A stretch of 64,000 nucleotides of DNA from assembly GCF_023278085.1 (NCBI RefSeq), contig NZ_CP066265.1:3068501-3132500 (forward strand). Reading direction: 5' to 3'. The DNA comes from Pseudomonas syringae. GTDB taxonomy: Bacteria; Pseudomonadota; Gammaproteobacteria; Pseudomonadales; Pseudomonadaceae. The position numbers and the translations under genes were made by a program. Below, one piece after another: positions 17,398-24,797 of this stretch (position 1 is the first letter of the stretch; every line of letters starts with the position of its first letter). The notes beneath the pieces were generated by a model that made no database searches, was not told the DNA's origin, and saw nothing but the letters and a program-made list of their open reading frames with translations.

Positions 17398-18442
17398 CGG
17401 CGTTCTCCTGGTGCAGATTCTGGTGCAAATGCGCGCGCAGGGAATACTGATCCTTGCCGGTCTTGGTGTCGGGCTGGATCACGCCCTGGAACTGCGCGTT
17501 GTCTAGGCTGCGGCATTCCTTGACGCGACCGATCAGCGCACTGGCCTTGCCGCTCTGCCCGGAAAACGCCACGTCGGCGCTGTCGCTGATTTCCAGATGC
17601 TCGATCCAGGTGTCCGAAGGCAGGCACGCCGTCAGTTCGCTGAGGAGCGCTGACAGCGGCGGTTGCTCGGCCTTGCGCCGCAACAGGTAGTTGGCCGCGC
17701 CACGGGTGTTGGTCAATTGCTGGCGCAGTTGCTGGATCTCGCCGACCTGAGCCTTCTGCGCCTGGACGCTGGCCTGCATCTCTTCGAGCAGGCTTTGACG
17801 CTCGTTCAGCCATAGCAGCATGGCGCCCAGCAGCAGGCCGGCGCACAGCCAGATCAGCCCGCGTTGCAGACGATGGCCTGAACGCGATTGTTGCGGGCGC
17901 GCCGGCATCGGCAGCAGGTCGATGCCCATGCGCTGCCCTTCGCTGCCGACATCCACCACGTCCGGGCGCAGACCGTGCCCGGCACACTCGCTCAGAATCG
18001 TGTCCAGCCGCTCACGCAGGATCGCCACCAGCGTGACCTGCAGGAAGCTGGCGCTGCGGCTGTCCTGCCGGGCAACGAAATACAACTGCCCGGCATCGAA
18101 CGGCGTGAAGCGGTCCAGCTCGTAGCCCACCACCGTCGACAGATTGCGGGCCGCAGCCGCAGGCAACTGGAGCGACTGCACCAATACGGCAGAAACCGGC
18201 AACAACAGAACACGACGTGTCTGAGCGGGTGCAACGGACAGCGGTCCGCTCAATGGCCAGGCGTGCAGCTGCTCGGCGGTTTCGCCCCCCAGCCAACGAC
18301 GCACACGCAGCGGCAGGCAGGCGCGCAATTCCGCGACCCACCATTGCCAGGCGTGTTGCGCCGGGCTGCCGCGCCACTGTCGGGCGACCTGCTCGCGTAA
18401 CGCGTACACAGGCGCCAGACGTGAAGAAACTGATGAATTCAT
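17372..18442 (-). CDS. gspL: Type II secretion platform protein GspL
   Basis: This 356-residue protein has an N-terminal cytoplasmic actin-like domain, a membrane helix near residue 200 (LIWLCAGLLLGAMLLWL), and a periplasmic coiled-coil plus ferredoxin-like domain. GspL recruits the GspE ATPase to the inner membrane and binds GspM. The ATG at 18442 is chosen over an upstream in-frame TTG because it overlaps the gspK stop as ATGA, the coupling seen at most junctions in this operon. Confidence 0.88.
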   Translation of the reverse strand: MNSSVSSRLAPVYALREQVARQWRGSPAQHAWQWWVAELRACLPLRVRRWLGGETAEQLHAWPLSGPLSVAPAQTRRVLLLPVSAVLVQSLQLPAAAARNLSTVVGYELDRFTPFDAGQLYFVARQDSRSASFLQVTLVAILRERLDTILSECAGHGLRPDVVDVGSEGQRMGIDLLPMPARPQQSRSGHRLQRGLIWLCAGLLLGAMLLWLNERQSLLEEMQASVQAQKAQVGEIQQLRQQLTNTRGAANYLLRRKAEQPPLSALLSELTACLPSDTWIEHLEISDSADVAFSGQSGKASALIGRVKECRSLDNAQFQGVIQPDTKTGKDQYSLRAHLHQNLHQENADAPSTDKP

Positions 18443-19173
18443 TCTTGCCAACGCAACACCCTATAGGGTTGTGCGCTTCCCTCCGATGGGCTCAATAAAA
18501 CAGTGGTCTGTAAAAAGGCAGTGACACCGCCCGGTCGTTCTGCACGGCTATCGATGGTCAATACCTCACCGGGGTCAGCCCCTACCGCACTCTGGTTGGG
18601 CAGGTTCAACGCCCGACGCAACAAGCCCGAAGCGAATGCCGAATCAGGTCGATCCAGCCCGCTCCATAATGTAATTTCCGGCAATAGCCGGGTGTACAGC
18701 GTTTGGGTCATGCCCGGTAACTGGCGCACCTCCTCGACCACTCGCAGCGGCGACTGCCCGCCATTGCGCTGCGCTTCCAGCACCTGCGCGATACTGCTGG
18801 CCTGGTTTTTTGCCGCGCCGCAGGCTTGCAATACACGAGCAATATCGGCCACCGGTGCGCTGTTCAAATCCAGCTTGCCGCGCTCGCTTCTCACACTGAC
18901 GAGCAGTTGAGTGTCATCAAAACGCAATGCCACCGAGCGTCCATCCGCGACCCAACGCTTGCGCTGCGCGGTATCCAGCAACCCCTGCGCCGCCATATTC
19001 ATGCCAGCCTCGGCCGCCATAAGCGCCTGAGTGTTCTGGCGCAACCAGAGTGCCTGTCGACTTTCCAGTTGCACCCATCCGGCCAGCCCGCCGAGCAACA
19101 GGCTCAACAGCGCCAGCACCCAGAGCACCACCAGCAGCGCTACGCCGCGCTGTTGTTTACCTGAGCGGCTCAT
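18439..19173 (-). CDS. gspK: Type II secretion minor pseudopilin GspK
   Basis: This 244-residue pseudopilin has a prepilin peptidase site QRG^VALLVVLWVLALLSLL at residue 10. It lacks the Glu at +5 of the mature protein, as is normal for GspK at the pilus tip. The body includes GKLDLNSAPVADIARVL and QLPGMT, the helical domain specific to GspK. The start at 19173 overlaps the gspJ stop as ATGA; the frame is open further upstream but only over gspJ sequence. GspK forms the tip complex with GspI and GspJ. Confidence 0.92.
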   Translation of the reverse strand: MSRSGKQQRGVALLVVLWVLALLSLLLGGLAGWVQLESRQALWLRQNTQALMAAEAGMNMAAQGLLDTAQRKRWVADGRSVALRFDDTQLLVSVRSERGKLDLNSAPVADIARVLQACGAAKNQASSIAQVLEAQRNGGQSPLRVVEEVRQLPGMTQTLYTRLLPEITLWSGLDRPDSAFASGLLRRALNLPNQSAVGADPGEVLTIDSRAERPGGVTAFLQTTVLLSPSEGSAQPYRVLRWQE

Positions 19174-19802
19174 TCGCCACCTGCCCCACCGGACAAGTCC
19201 AGACGCAGAGCCACCACTTCTGGAACCCACTTCACGGTTCCTTTGACTTGCAGATCGATCCGCACGGCGCGAGGCAGGCGGTTCGGCCAGGGCCATTCGG
19301 CTATCCAGCCGGTCGGTTTACCCTTCGGGTTCAGCCCCCGATAACTGAACGTCAATGACTCGACGTTTTGCAGCAGCACCTGCGGCTCGCCCCAGGGCGT
19401 GAGTGAAATGCCGTTTGCCGCAGACTGTACCTGCGCAAACGACACCTGCAGGCTACGATGGCCCTCCGGCCCTTTCAGCCCGAGGGTGTGCACCTGAATG
19501 CCGCCGCCCAGCTCGCCGGGCAATGTGGCGACAAACTGCAATTGCTGTGCCGAGCCTTCGAAAAATCCGCTGTTGGCGTCGTCTTCGGCAGAGGTGTCCA
19601 GCGGTAACGCCTGACTGATCGAACTGCGCAAAAATGCCTGCGCAGCCCGGGTCTCATCCAGGTTGACGGTGTAACGCTCAGCCTTGAGCACCGCGCGATT
19701 GGCACCCAGCAGCGCCCCGGCAACCAGTACCAGCAACACGCCCAACAGGCTGATCACCAGCAGCACTTCCAGCAGCGTAAACCCACGCTGCGTACGCTTC
19801 AT
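19170..19802 (-). CDS. gspJ: Type II secretion minor pseudopilin GspJ
   Basis: This 210-residue pseudopilin has the cleavage site TQRG^FTLLEVLLVISLLGVLLVL (Gly7, Glu12 = mature +5). The C-terminal body contains VESLTFSYRG and the WPNRLPRAVRIDL segment typical of GspJ. It is translationally coupled to gspI upstream (4-nt overlap) and gspK downstream. Part of the pseudopilus tip. Confidence 0.92.
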   Translation of the reverse strand: MKRTQRGFTLLEVLLVISLLGVLLVLVAGALLGANRAVLKAERYTVNLDETRAAQAFLRSSISQALPLDTSAEDDANSGFFEGSAQQLQFVATLPGELGGGIQVHTLGLKGPEGHRSLQVSFAQVQSAANGISLTPWGEPQVLLQNVESLTFSYRGLNPKGKPTGWIAEWPWPNRLPRAVRIDLQVKGTVKWVPEVVALRLDLSGGAGGE

Positions 19803-20170
19803 GAACCCGCCCCGCTAACCGCGCCGCGCAGCTTCAGGGTACTGAACTGTGCCCGGCGCTGATGCTCACTCAGCAGCAGGTCGAGACGGAACAGCCTGGG
19901 CTGGCCATTGGCACCTGCCATCTGACGAATATCCAGTGTCCACTCGATGCCTGCGAGCTTGCCCTGACGTGTACCGTTTTCCAGCGGTCCGGCACTTTCC
20001 TGGTCCAGGATCGTTCGCGCGGCATGACTGAGCCGGTCGCTACGCGATACCTGCTGCAAGGAGCGCGCGCTTTGTCCGAACGCTACCAGCAGAACCCCGC
20101 TGCACACCGCCATGACGGTCAATGCAGCCAGCATCTCCAGCAGGGTGAACCCCGACTGCGATGTTTTCAT
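19799..20170 (-). CDS. gspI: Type II secretion minor pseudopilin GspI
   Basis: This 123-residue pseudopilin has the processing site SQSG^FTLLEMLAALTVMAV (Gly7, Glu12). The mature domain ends in a short beta sheet with IEWTLDI and RLDLLLSE. Size and position between gspH and gspJ identify it. Its start shares one base with the gspH stop. Confidence 0.9.
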   Translation of the reverse strand: MKTSQSGFTLLEMLAALTVMAVCSGVLLVAFGQSARSLQQVSRSDRLSHAARTILDQESAGPLENGTRQGKLAGIEWTLDIRQMAGANGQPRLFRLDLLLSEHQRRAQFSTLKLRGAVSGAGS

Positions 20171-20604
20171 TAAAGTGACCGTACCTGAACACTACCGGTC
20201 AGCCAGCCAATGTCGATGCGCCAGCGTCGATCGCCGTCAGCGACAACAACGTTGCCACCACTGGAACCGCCGTCCGGGTAAAACTCCACCGATGAGCCGA
20301 GATCCGACGCGGTCTGCATCGTCACGCGCAAACTTTCGGGCCAGCGCATCTCACGCTTGCCGGGTGCCTTGAACGTCGCCTTGCGCAGGTCGAACTCGGT
20401 GCGTGCCGGCTGACCGGTGACGATGGCGCGCACCCGGGTCGCGCGCAGTGCCTCGACCATGTCGCCCACTGCCCGCCGCTCGCTGGCCGTACTCAAACCC
20501 TGTTGCAGACCGAAACCCACCAGACCGACAGCAATGCTCATCAACACCAGCACGACCAGCATTTCCATCAGGGTAAAACCACGGCTTGCGACAGGCGTTT
20601 TCAT
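20170..20604 (-). CDS. gspH: Type II secretion minor pseudopilin GspH
   Basis: This 144-residue pseudopilin is processed at ASRG^FTLMEMLVVLVLMSIAVGL (Gly9, Glu14 = +5). It includes the GspH/FimT-type segments EALRATRVRAIVTGQPA and FYPDGGSSGGNVVV. It connects the tip complex with the GspG filament. It lies 8 nt after gspG. Confidence 0.92.
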   Translation of the reverse strand: MKTPVASRGFTLMEMLVVLVLMSIAVGLVGFGLQQGLSTASERRAVGDMVEALRATRVRAIVTGQPARTEFDLRKATFKAPGKREMRWPESLRVTMQTASDLGSSVEFYPDGGSSGGNVVVADGDRRWRIDIGWLTGSVQVRSL

Positions 20605-20612
20605 ACCGGTAC

Positions 20613-21044
20613 TTACTCCCAGTTGCCCAGATCGGCGCTGTAACCTTCACCGCCTGGCTGACCGTCCTGACCGTAAAAGATCAGGTCGAAGCTGCCGTGC
20701 TGGCCAGGGAAGCGATAGCCGAATGCATGACCGAACGGATCTTTCAGGTCCGAAGGTTTGGCATAAGGGCCGTTCCAGTTGGAAGCGTTGCCCGGCTTTT
20801 CAGTCAACTGCTGCAAGGTCTTGGGTGGCGAACCGACGTCCAGCGCATAGCTCTCGACTTTCATGCCCAGGCTGGCCAGTTGCGCCTTGCCTGCGCCGTA
20901 CTTGCCCTTGTCGACGTTGCCGCCCACCTGACGCACGACGATGGTCGCCACGATGCCTAGCAATACAATGACCGCCAGCATTTCCAGCAAGGTGAAGCCG
21001 CCCTGACGGCGCGCGGGTTTGAAGCGTATGCGGTTGAAGCTCAT
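20613..21044 (-). CDS. gspG: Type II secretion major pseudopilin GspG
   Basis: This 143-residue major pseudopilin has the cleavage site RQGG^FTLLEMLAVIVLLGIV (Gly16, Glu21 = +5). The calcium-site region is conserved: WNGPYAKPSDLKDPFGHAFGYRFPGQHG and GYSADLGNW. Polymerised GspG forms the pseudopilus piston. No prepilin peptidase gene is in the window, so PilD encoded elsewhere would process it. Confidence 0.95.
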   Translation of the reverse strand: MSFNRIRFKPARRQGGFTLLEMLAVIVLLGIVATIVVRQVGGNVDKGKYGAGKAQLASLGMKVESYALDVGSPPKTLQQLTEKPGNASNWNGPYAKPSDLKDPFGHAFGYRFPGQHGSFDLIFYGQDGQPGGEGYSADLGNWE

Positions 21045-21068
21045 CGGGATGGTTCCTCATTCATGAAT

Positions 21069-22271
21069 TCAGATATTGCTGGTCAGGCTCATCAGCGGCA
21101 GCATGATGGCCAGCATGATCACCGCGACCATGCCCGCCATCACCACCGTCAACGCCGGGACCAGCGCCGCCAGCATGCGGTCGATACCGCGCTTGGCTTC
21201 AACGTCGAACACATCGGCGACCTTGAGCAGCATGGTGTCCAGTTCGCCAGCCTGTTCGCCGACTTCGATCATTTGCAGCGCCAGGTCCGGCAGCAGCGGC
21301 TGTGCACCAAACGCGCTGGCCAGCGTCCCGCCCCCTTTGACCGACTCGGCCGCTTGTTCGACCTGTGCCTGCAAGGCGCGGTTGGTGCAGACCTGGCGCG
21401 CGATCACCAATGCCTGAAGCAACGCCACGCCATTGGTCAGCAGGGTGCCGAGGGTGCGGGTCAGGCGCGCCGCTTCGATACGCTGCAACAACGGGCCGAT
21501 CACCCGGATGCCCAACAAGCGACGGTCACGACGCTCACGCCGTTGCGGGTCGCGCATGCGAATGGCCATGCCCCAGATCAATGCGATGATGCCCGCCAGC
21601 ACGGCCAGGCCGTAATCGCCGAGAAACTGTCCGAGGTCAAGAATGACCTCGGTGATCAACGGGATCGGCACCCCGAGGTCCTTGAAGATCGGCACGAATT
21701 GCGGCACCACGTAAGCCAGCAACAGCGCCAGCGAGCCGAGTACACCTACGACCAGAAACGCCGGGTAGATCAGCGCGTTGATCACTTCGCCACGCAGCAA
21801 CTGGCTGCGCTCGAGGTAATCGCTCAGTTGCCGAAGCGTGCCTTCCAGTGCTCCGCCGGCCTCACCGGCGCGAACCATGCTTATATAAAGAGGCGAAAAC
21901 TGGCTGCCTTCTTCCTCGAGCGCCACGGACAACGGCTTACCGGCCTTGACCTGCTCGCGGATGCGTTCGATCAGCGCTCTGGTCTGCGGTTGGCCTGGCT
22001 GCTTGAGCAGAATGCCCAGTGATCGTTCCAGCGGCTGGCCGGCACCCAACAGGGTCGCGAGCTGCTGGGTGAAGCTGACCAGCGCGGCACCATTGAGCAT
22101 GCCGCTGCCCAGTGCGCGACGCAGACCGCCGAGCCCGGCGACGTCTACCTGCAACACCATCAAGCCGCGTTTTTGCAGGGCGGCGATGGCGGCTTCCTGA
22201 TCCCTGGCTTCGAGCGTGCCATTCTGCGGCGCGCCCTGAGTGTCCAGCGCGCGGTATTTGAACAGGCTCAT
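21069..22271 (-). CDS. gspF: Type II secretion inner-membrane platform protein GspF
   Basis: This 400-residue polytopic protein has two T2SSF domains, each with the typical pattern (FTQQLATLLGAGQPLERSLGIL and LTRTLGTLLTNGVALLQALVIARQV), and three membrane segments. GspF sits at the centre of the inner-membrane platform and couples GspE ATPase motion to pseudopilus growth. The start overlaps the gspE stop by 4 nt. Confidence 0.95.
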   Translation of the reverse strand: MSLFKYRALDTQGAPQNGTLEARDQEAAIAALQKRGLMVLQVDVAGLGGLRRALGSGMLNGAALVSFTQQLATLLGAGQPLERSLGILLKQPGQPQTRALIERIREQVKAGKPLSVALEEEGSQFSPLYISMVRAGEAGGALEGTLRQLSDYLERSQLLRGEVINALIYPAFLVVGVLGSLALLLAYVVPQFVPIFKDLGVPIPLITEVILDLGQFLGDYGLAVLAGIIALIWGMAIRMRDPQRRERRDRRLLGIRVIGPLLQRIEAARLTRTLGTLLTNGVALLQALVIARQVCTNRALQAQVEQAAESVKGGGTLASAFGAQPLLPDLALQMIEVGEQAGELDTMLLKVADVFDVEAKRGIDRMLAALVPALTVVMAGMVAVIMLAIMLPLMSLTSNI

Positions 22272-24025
22272 GTGCCTTCACCGCGAGTCACGCGCAATAC
22301 TTCTTCCAGCGATGTAACACCGGCCACGGCCTGACGCAGGCCCTCTTCGTGCAAGGTCCGCAAACCGCCACGGCGGGCCGCCTCTTCCAGCGTCGATGCA
22401 TCGGCATGGCGCATCAACAGGCTGCGCAGTTCTTCGTTCATGACCAGCAATTCGGTAATTGCACTGCGCCCGCGATAACCGCCGCCCGGCGCATCGGCGC
22501 GCGGGCGATACAGACGAATCGGACGCTCGTCGGTAAAACGCTCCAGGCCATGCTCGGCGATCAGTTCCGGTGGCGCGTCAAACGCTTCGCGAGTGGCAGG
22601 GTCAAGACGGCGCACCAGTCGCTGGGCCAGAATGCCGTTGACCGTGGAGGCAATCAGATAGCTCTCGACGCCCATGTCCAGCAAACGGGTGATACTCGCC
22701 GCGGCGCTGTTGGTGTGCAGGGTCGAGAGCACCAGGTGACCGGTCAGCGATGACTGGATGGCGATGCGGCAGGTTTCCAGGTCGCGCATCTCACCGATCA
22801 TGATCACGTCCGGGTCCTGACGCACAATGGAGCGCAGCGCCCCGGCGAAGTCCAGGCCGATGGAAGGCTTGACCTGAATCTGGTTGATGCCTTCGAGCTG
22901 ATACTCCACCGGGTCTTCAACGGTGATGATCTTGCGCTCGGCCGTATTGAGCCGCGACAGCGCGGTATACAGCGTAGTGGTCTTGCCGGAACCGGTCGGG
23001 CCGGTGACCAGCAGGATGCCGTGCGGACGCTCCAGCACATCCAGAAACTCATCCAGACGCTCGCCATCGAACCCCAGGCTCGGGAAATCGAAATTGATGG
23101 TCTGCCGGTCCAGCAGACGCATGACCACCGATTCGCCAAAACTGGTGGGCACGGTGGACACCCGCAGGTCCAGCTCCTTGCCCTGAATACGCAGCATGAT
23201 CCGGCCATCCTGCGGCAGACGCCGCTCGGCGATGTCCAGCCGGGCCATGATCTTCACCCGGGAAATCACCGCTGCCGAAGAACTGGAAGGCGGCGCTTCT
23301 GCTTCGTGCAGCACGCCGTCGATGCGATAACGCACCTTCAACTGGCTTTCGAACGGTTCGATGTGGATGTCCGATGCACGCTGTTCGACCGCGCGTTGCA
23401 GGATCAGGTTGACCAGACGTATGACCGGCGCTTCGGAGGCCAGATCCTTGAGGTGCTCGATGTCTTCCAGCGAGCCGCCCTCGTCATCGAGGTTTTCGAT
23501 CAGGGTGCCCATCGCAGAACGGCCCTGCCCGTAATAACGCTCAATCAGTGTTTCCACCTCATTACGCGGACCGACGGATAACCGCACCGGTACCTGACAG
23601 GCGTATGCGATGGCTTGAAACGGATACAGCGTGCCGGGATTGGCGCCAAGCACTTGCAGACCCTGGTCACTCCAGCCTACCGGGACGACTTGATAGTGGC
23701 GCATGAAGCGCTCGGTCAGCGGCGGCAACGGGTCCAGCATGGGAGGCACGCTGTCTGCCAGCACCAGCGGCGCATTCAACAAAGCGGCCCAGGCGCGGGC
23801 CAGCTCGAATTCGGACACCAGACCCAGCCGGGTCAGCAGGCCAAGCAGCTCGGTGCCTTCGGACTCCTGCTGCAAACGGTGCGCGCGCTCCAGATCGACT
23901 GCTTTCAGCCCGGCGTTTTCGACCAGCCAGGCGCAGACCTGCTCGGCATCCGGAATCTGGATACGGGATACATCAACGGGAACTGGCGGCATGGATGAGG
24001 GCATTTTGCTACTTCGGAGGGACAT
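22268..24025 (-). CDS. gspE: Type II secretion ATPase GspE (without the tetracysteine zinc motif)
   Basis: This 585-residue hexameric ATPase has an N-terminal domain (about 20-160) and then a core with RASDIHIEPFE. The Walker A is GPTGSGKTTT (342-351), the Asp box starts ITVEDPVEYQLEG, the Walker B is DPDVIMIGEMRD, and the His box is STLHTNSA. After QRLVRRLDP the four-cysteine zinc-binding loop found in most GspE proteins is missing; no CxxC pair occurs between about 470 and 530. ATG 24025 has no clear ribosome-binding site, and ATG 24004 is an alternative. It is the first gsp gene of the operon. Confidence 0.94.
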   Translation of the reverse strand: MSLRSSKMPSSMPPVPVDVSRIQIPDAEQVCAWLVENAGLKAVDLERAHRLQQESEGTELLGLLTRLGLVSEFELARAWAALLNAPLVLADSVPPMLDPLPPLTERFMRHYQVVPVGWSDQGLQVLGANPGTLYPFQAIAYACQVPVRLSVGPRNEVETLIERYYGQGRSAMGTLIENLDDEGGSLEDIEHLKDLASEAPVIRLVNLILQRAVEQRASDIHIEPFESQLKVRYRIDGVLHEAEAPPSSSSAAVISRVKIMARLDIAERRLPQDGRIMLRIQGKELDLRVSTVPTSFGESVVMRLLDRQTINFDFPSLGFDGERLDEFLDVLERPHGILLVTGPTGSGKTTTLYTALSRLNTAERKIITVEDPVEYQLEGINQIQVKPSIGLDFAGALRSIVRQDPDVIMIGEMRDLETCRIAIQSSLTGHLVLSTLHTNSAAASITRLLDMGVESYLIASTVNGILAQRLVRRLDPATREAFDAPPELIAEHGLERFTDERPIRLYRPRADAPGGGYRGRSAITELLVMNEELRSLLMRHADASTLEEAARRGGLRTLHEEGLRQAVAGVTSLEEVLRVTRGEGT

Positions 24026-24030
24026 GTTAC

Positions 24031-24053
24031 AGCACTCTCAGTGGGAGAGTGCT
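24031..24053. promoter_or_regulatory. Strong hairpin in front of gspE
   Basis: AGCACTCTC and GAGAGTGCT form a perfect 9-bp stem with a five-base loop. It lies between the small secreted-protein gene and gspE, ending 5 nt from the gspE start. No T-run follows in the direction of gspE transcription. It could be an RNA processing site or a control on gspE translation, or limit read-through from the small gene. Confidence 0.45.
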
Positions 24054-24074
24054 GCGTTCAAAGGCTTCAAACGA

Positions 24075-24302
24075 TCAGTTTGACTGCTTTTGAGGGGTTG
24101 CGTTCTGTGGGCGGCCGCCTTTTGTGGTTTCGGTCTTCTGCTGTTGCGCTTTTTGCGCCGCTTTGGCGTCCTGAGTCTGAGTCATCACGGTCTCGTCGCT
24201 GGCGCCCGAAGTTGCGTCTGCATCGGTCGCATCTTCGGCAACTGCTGCACCACTAAGGGCCAGACCTAAAACAACAGCTGCACTCATCATGGAAAATTTC
24301 AT
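24075..24302 (-). CDS. Small exported Ala/Gln/Thr-rich protein of unknown function
   Basis: This 75-residue protein starts at an ATG preceded by GAGGAGTT. Its signal peptide (MKFSMMSAAVVLGLALSGAAVAED) would leave a mature peptide of about 52 residues rich in Ala, Asp, Thr, Gln and Lys, with no Cys and probably little structure. The frame is open for about 400 nt upstream, but that part is A/T-rich non-coding sequence. The gene is the first on the minus strand before gspE (49-nt gap) and is divergent from the GH3 beta-glucosidase. I do not recognise a family. A periplasmic or type II-secreted role is possible but unproven. Confidence 0.65.
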   Translation of the reverse strand: MKFSMMSAAVVLGLALSGAAVAEDATDADATSGASDETVMTQTQDAKAAQKAQQQKTETTKGGRPQNATPQKQSN

Positions 24303-24797
24303 CGTGGTAACTCCTCGAAAAAAACAAAGTGAACCCTGCAAGTCACAGCGCTCGTTTAAAGATCGGGCAAGAATTAACGCACAGCACGCATTACAACTTG
24401 CGAGCCGTCTTTCTTCATCCTGAAAAATCTTAAACCCATCGACCAGTAGGTTTAAGAAGAGTTCCTCATTTGTAAAGAAAAAATACGAAAATAAAGAAAA
24501 ATACGCTTTTGTTTGACATTTATGCCGTCTTTTAGACTTAATTGTAACCGCTAACGAACCGGAGGCGCTGTTTTTGATGTCAATATGATGGCGCCTTAGA
24601 ACCAGCACAACATAATAATTAAAACGAAAAACGATAACTAAACAGTCATAAAGCTCGCGGACCTTACAAGGGGAAAACGCGACAACGCATGACGGTTGCC
24701 CGAACAAATTATTTAAGACTGATTAGCAAGTTTTGACTTGTTAAGCCTGCGCTCAAGCGCGGACAAACAGTTAATTTAAACGCAGTTGGAGAGCAGC
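24303..24797. promoter_or_regulatory. A/T-rich divergent promoter region between the small secreted protein/gsp operon and the GH3 gene
   Basis: These 495 bases are clearly richer in A/T than the rest of the window, with several A-runs around 24476-24505. A TTGACA hexamer lies near 24513-24520 followed by A/T-rich DNA, and would face the GH3 gene. No gene is seen. Both flanking genes start here and both encode exported proteins, so shared control is possible. No operator could be assigned with confidence. Confidence 0.5.

Noticed and set aside
24538..24560. LacI-type operator (TGTAACCGCTAACG) upstream of the GH3 gene
   Set aside because: The two halves are not inverted repeats of each other, and no LacI-family gene is nearby.
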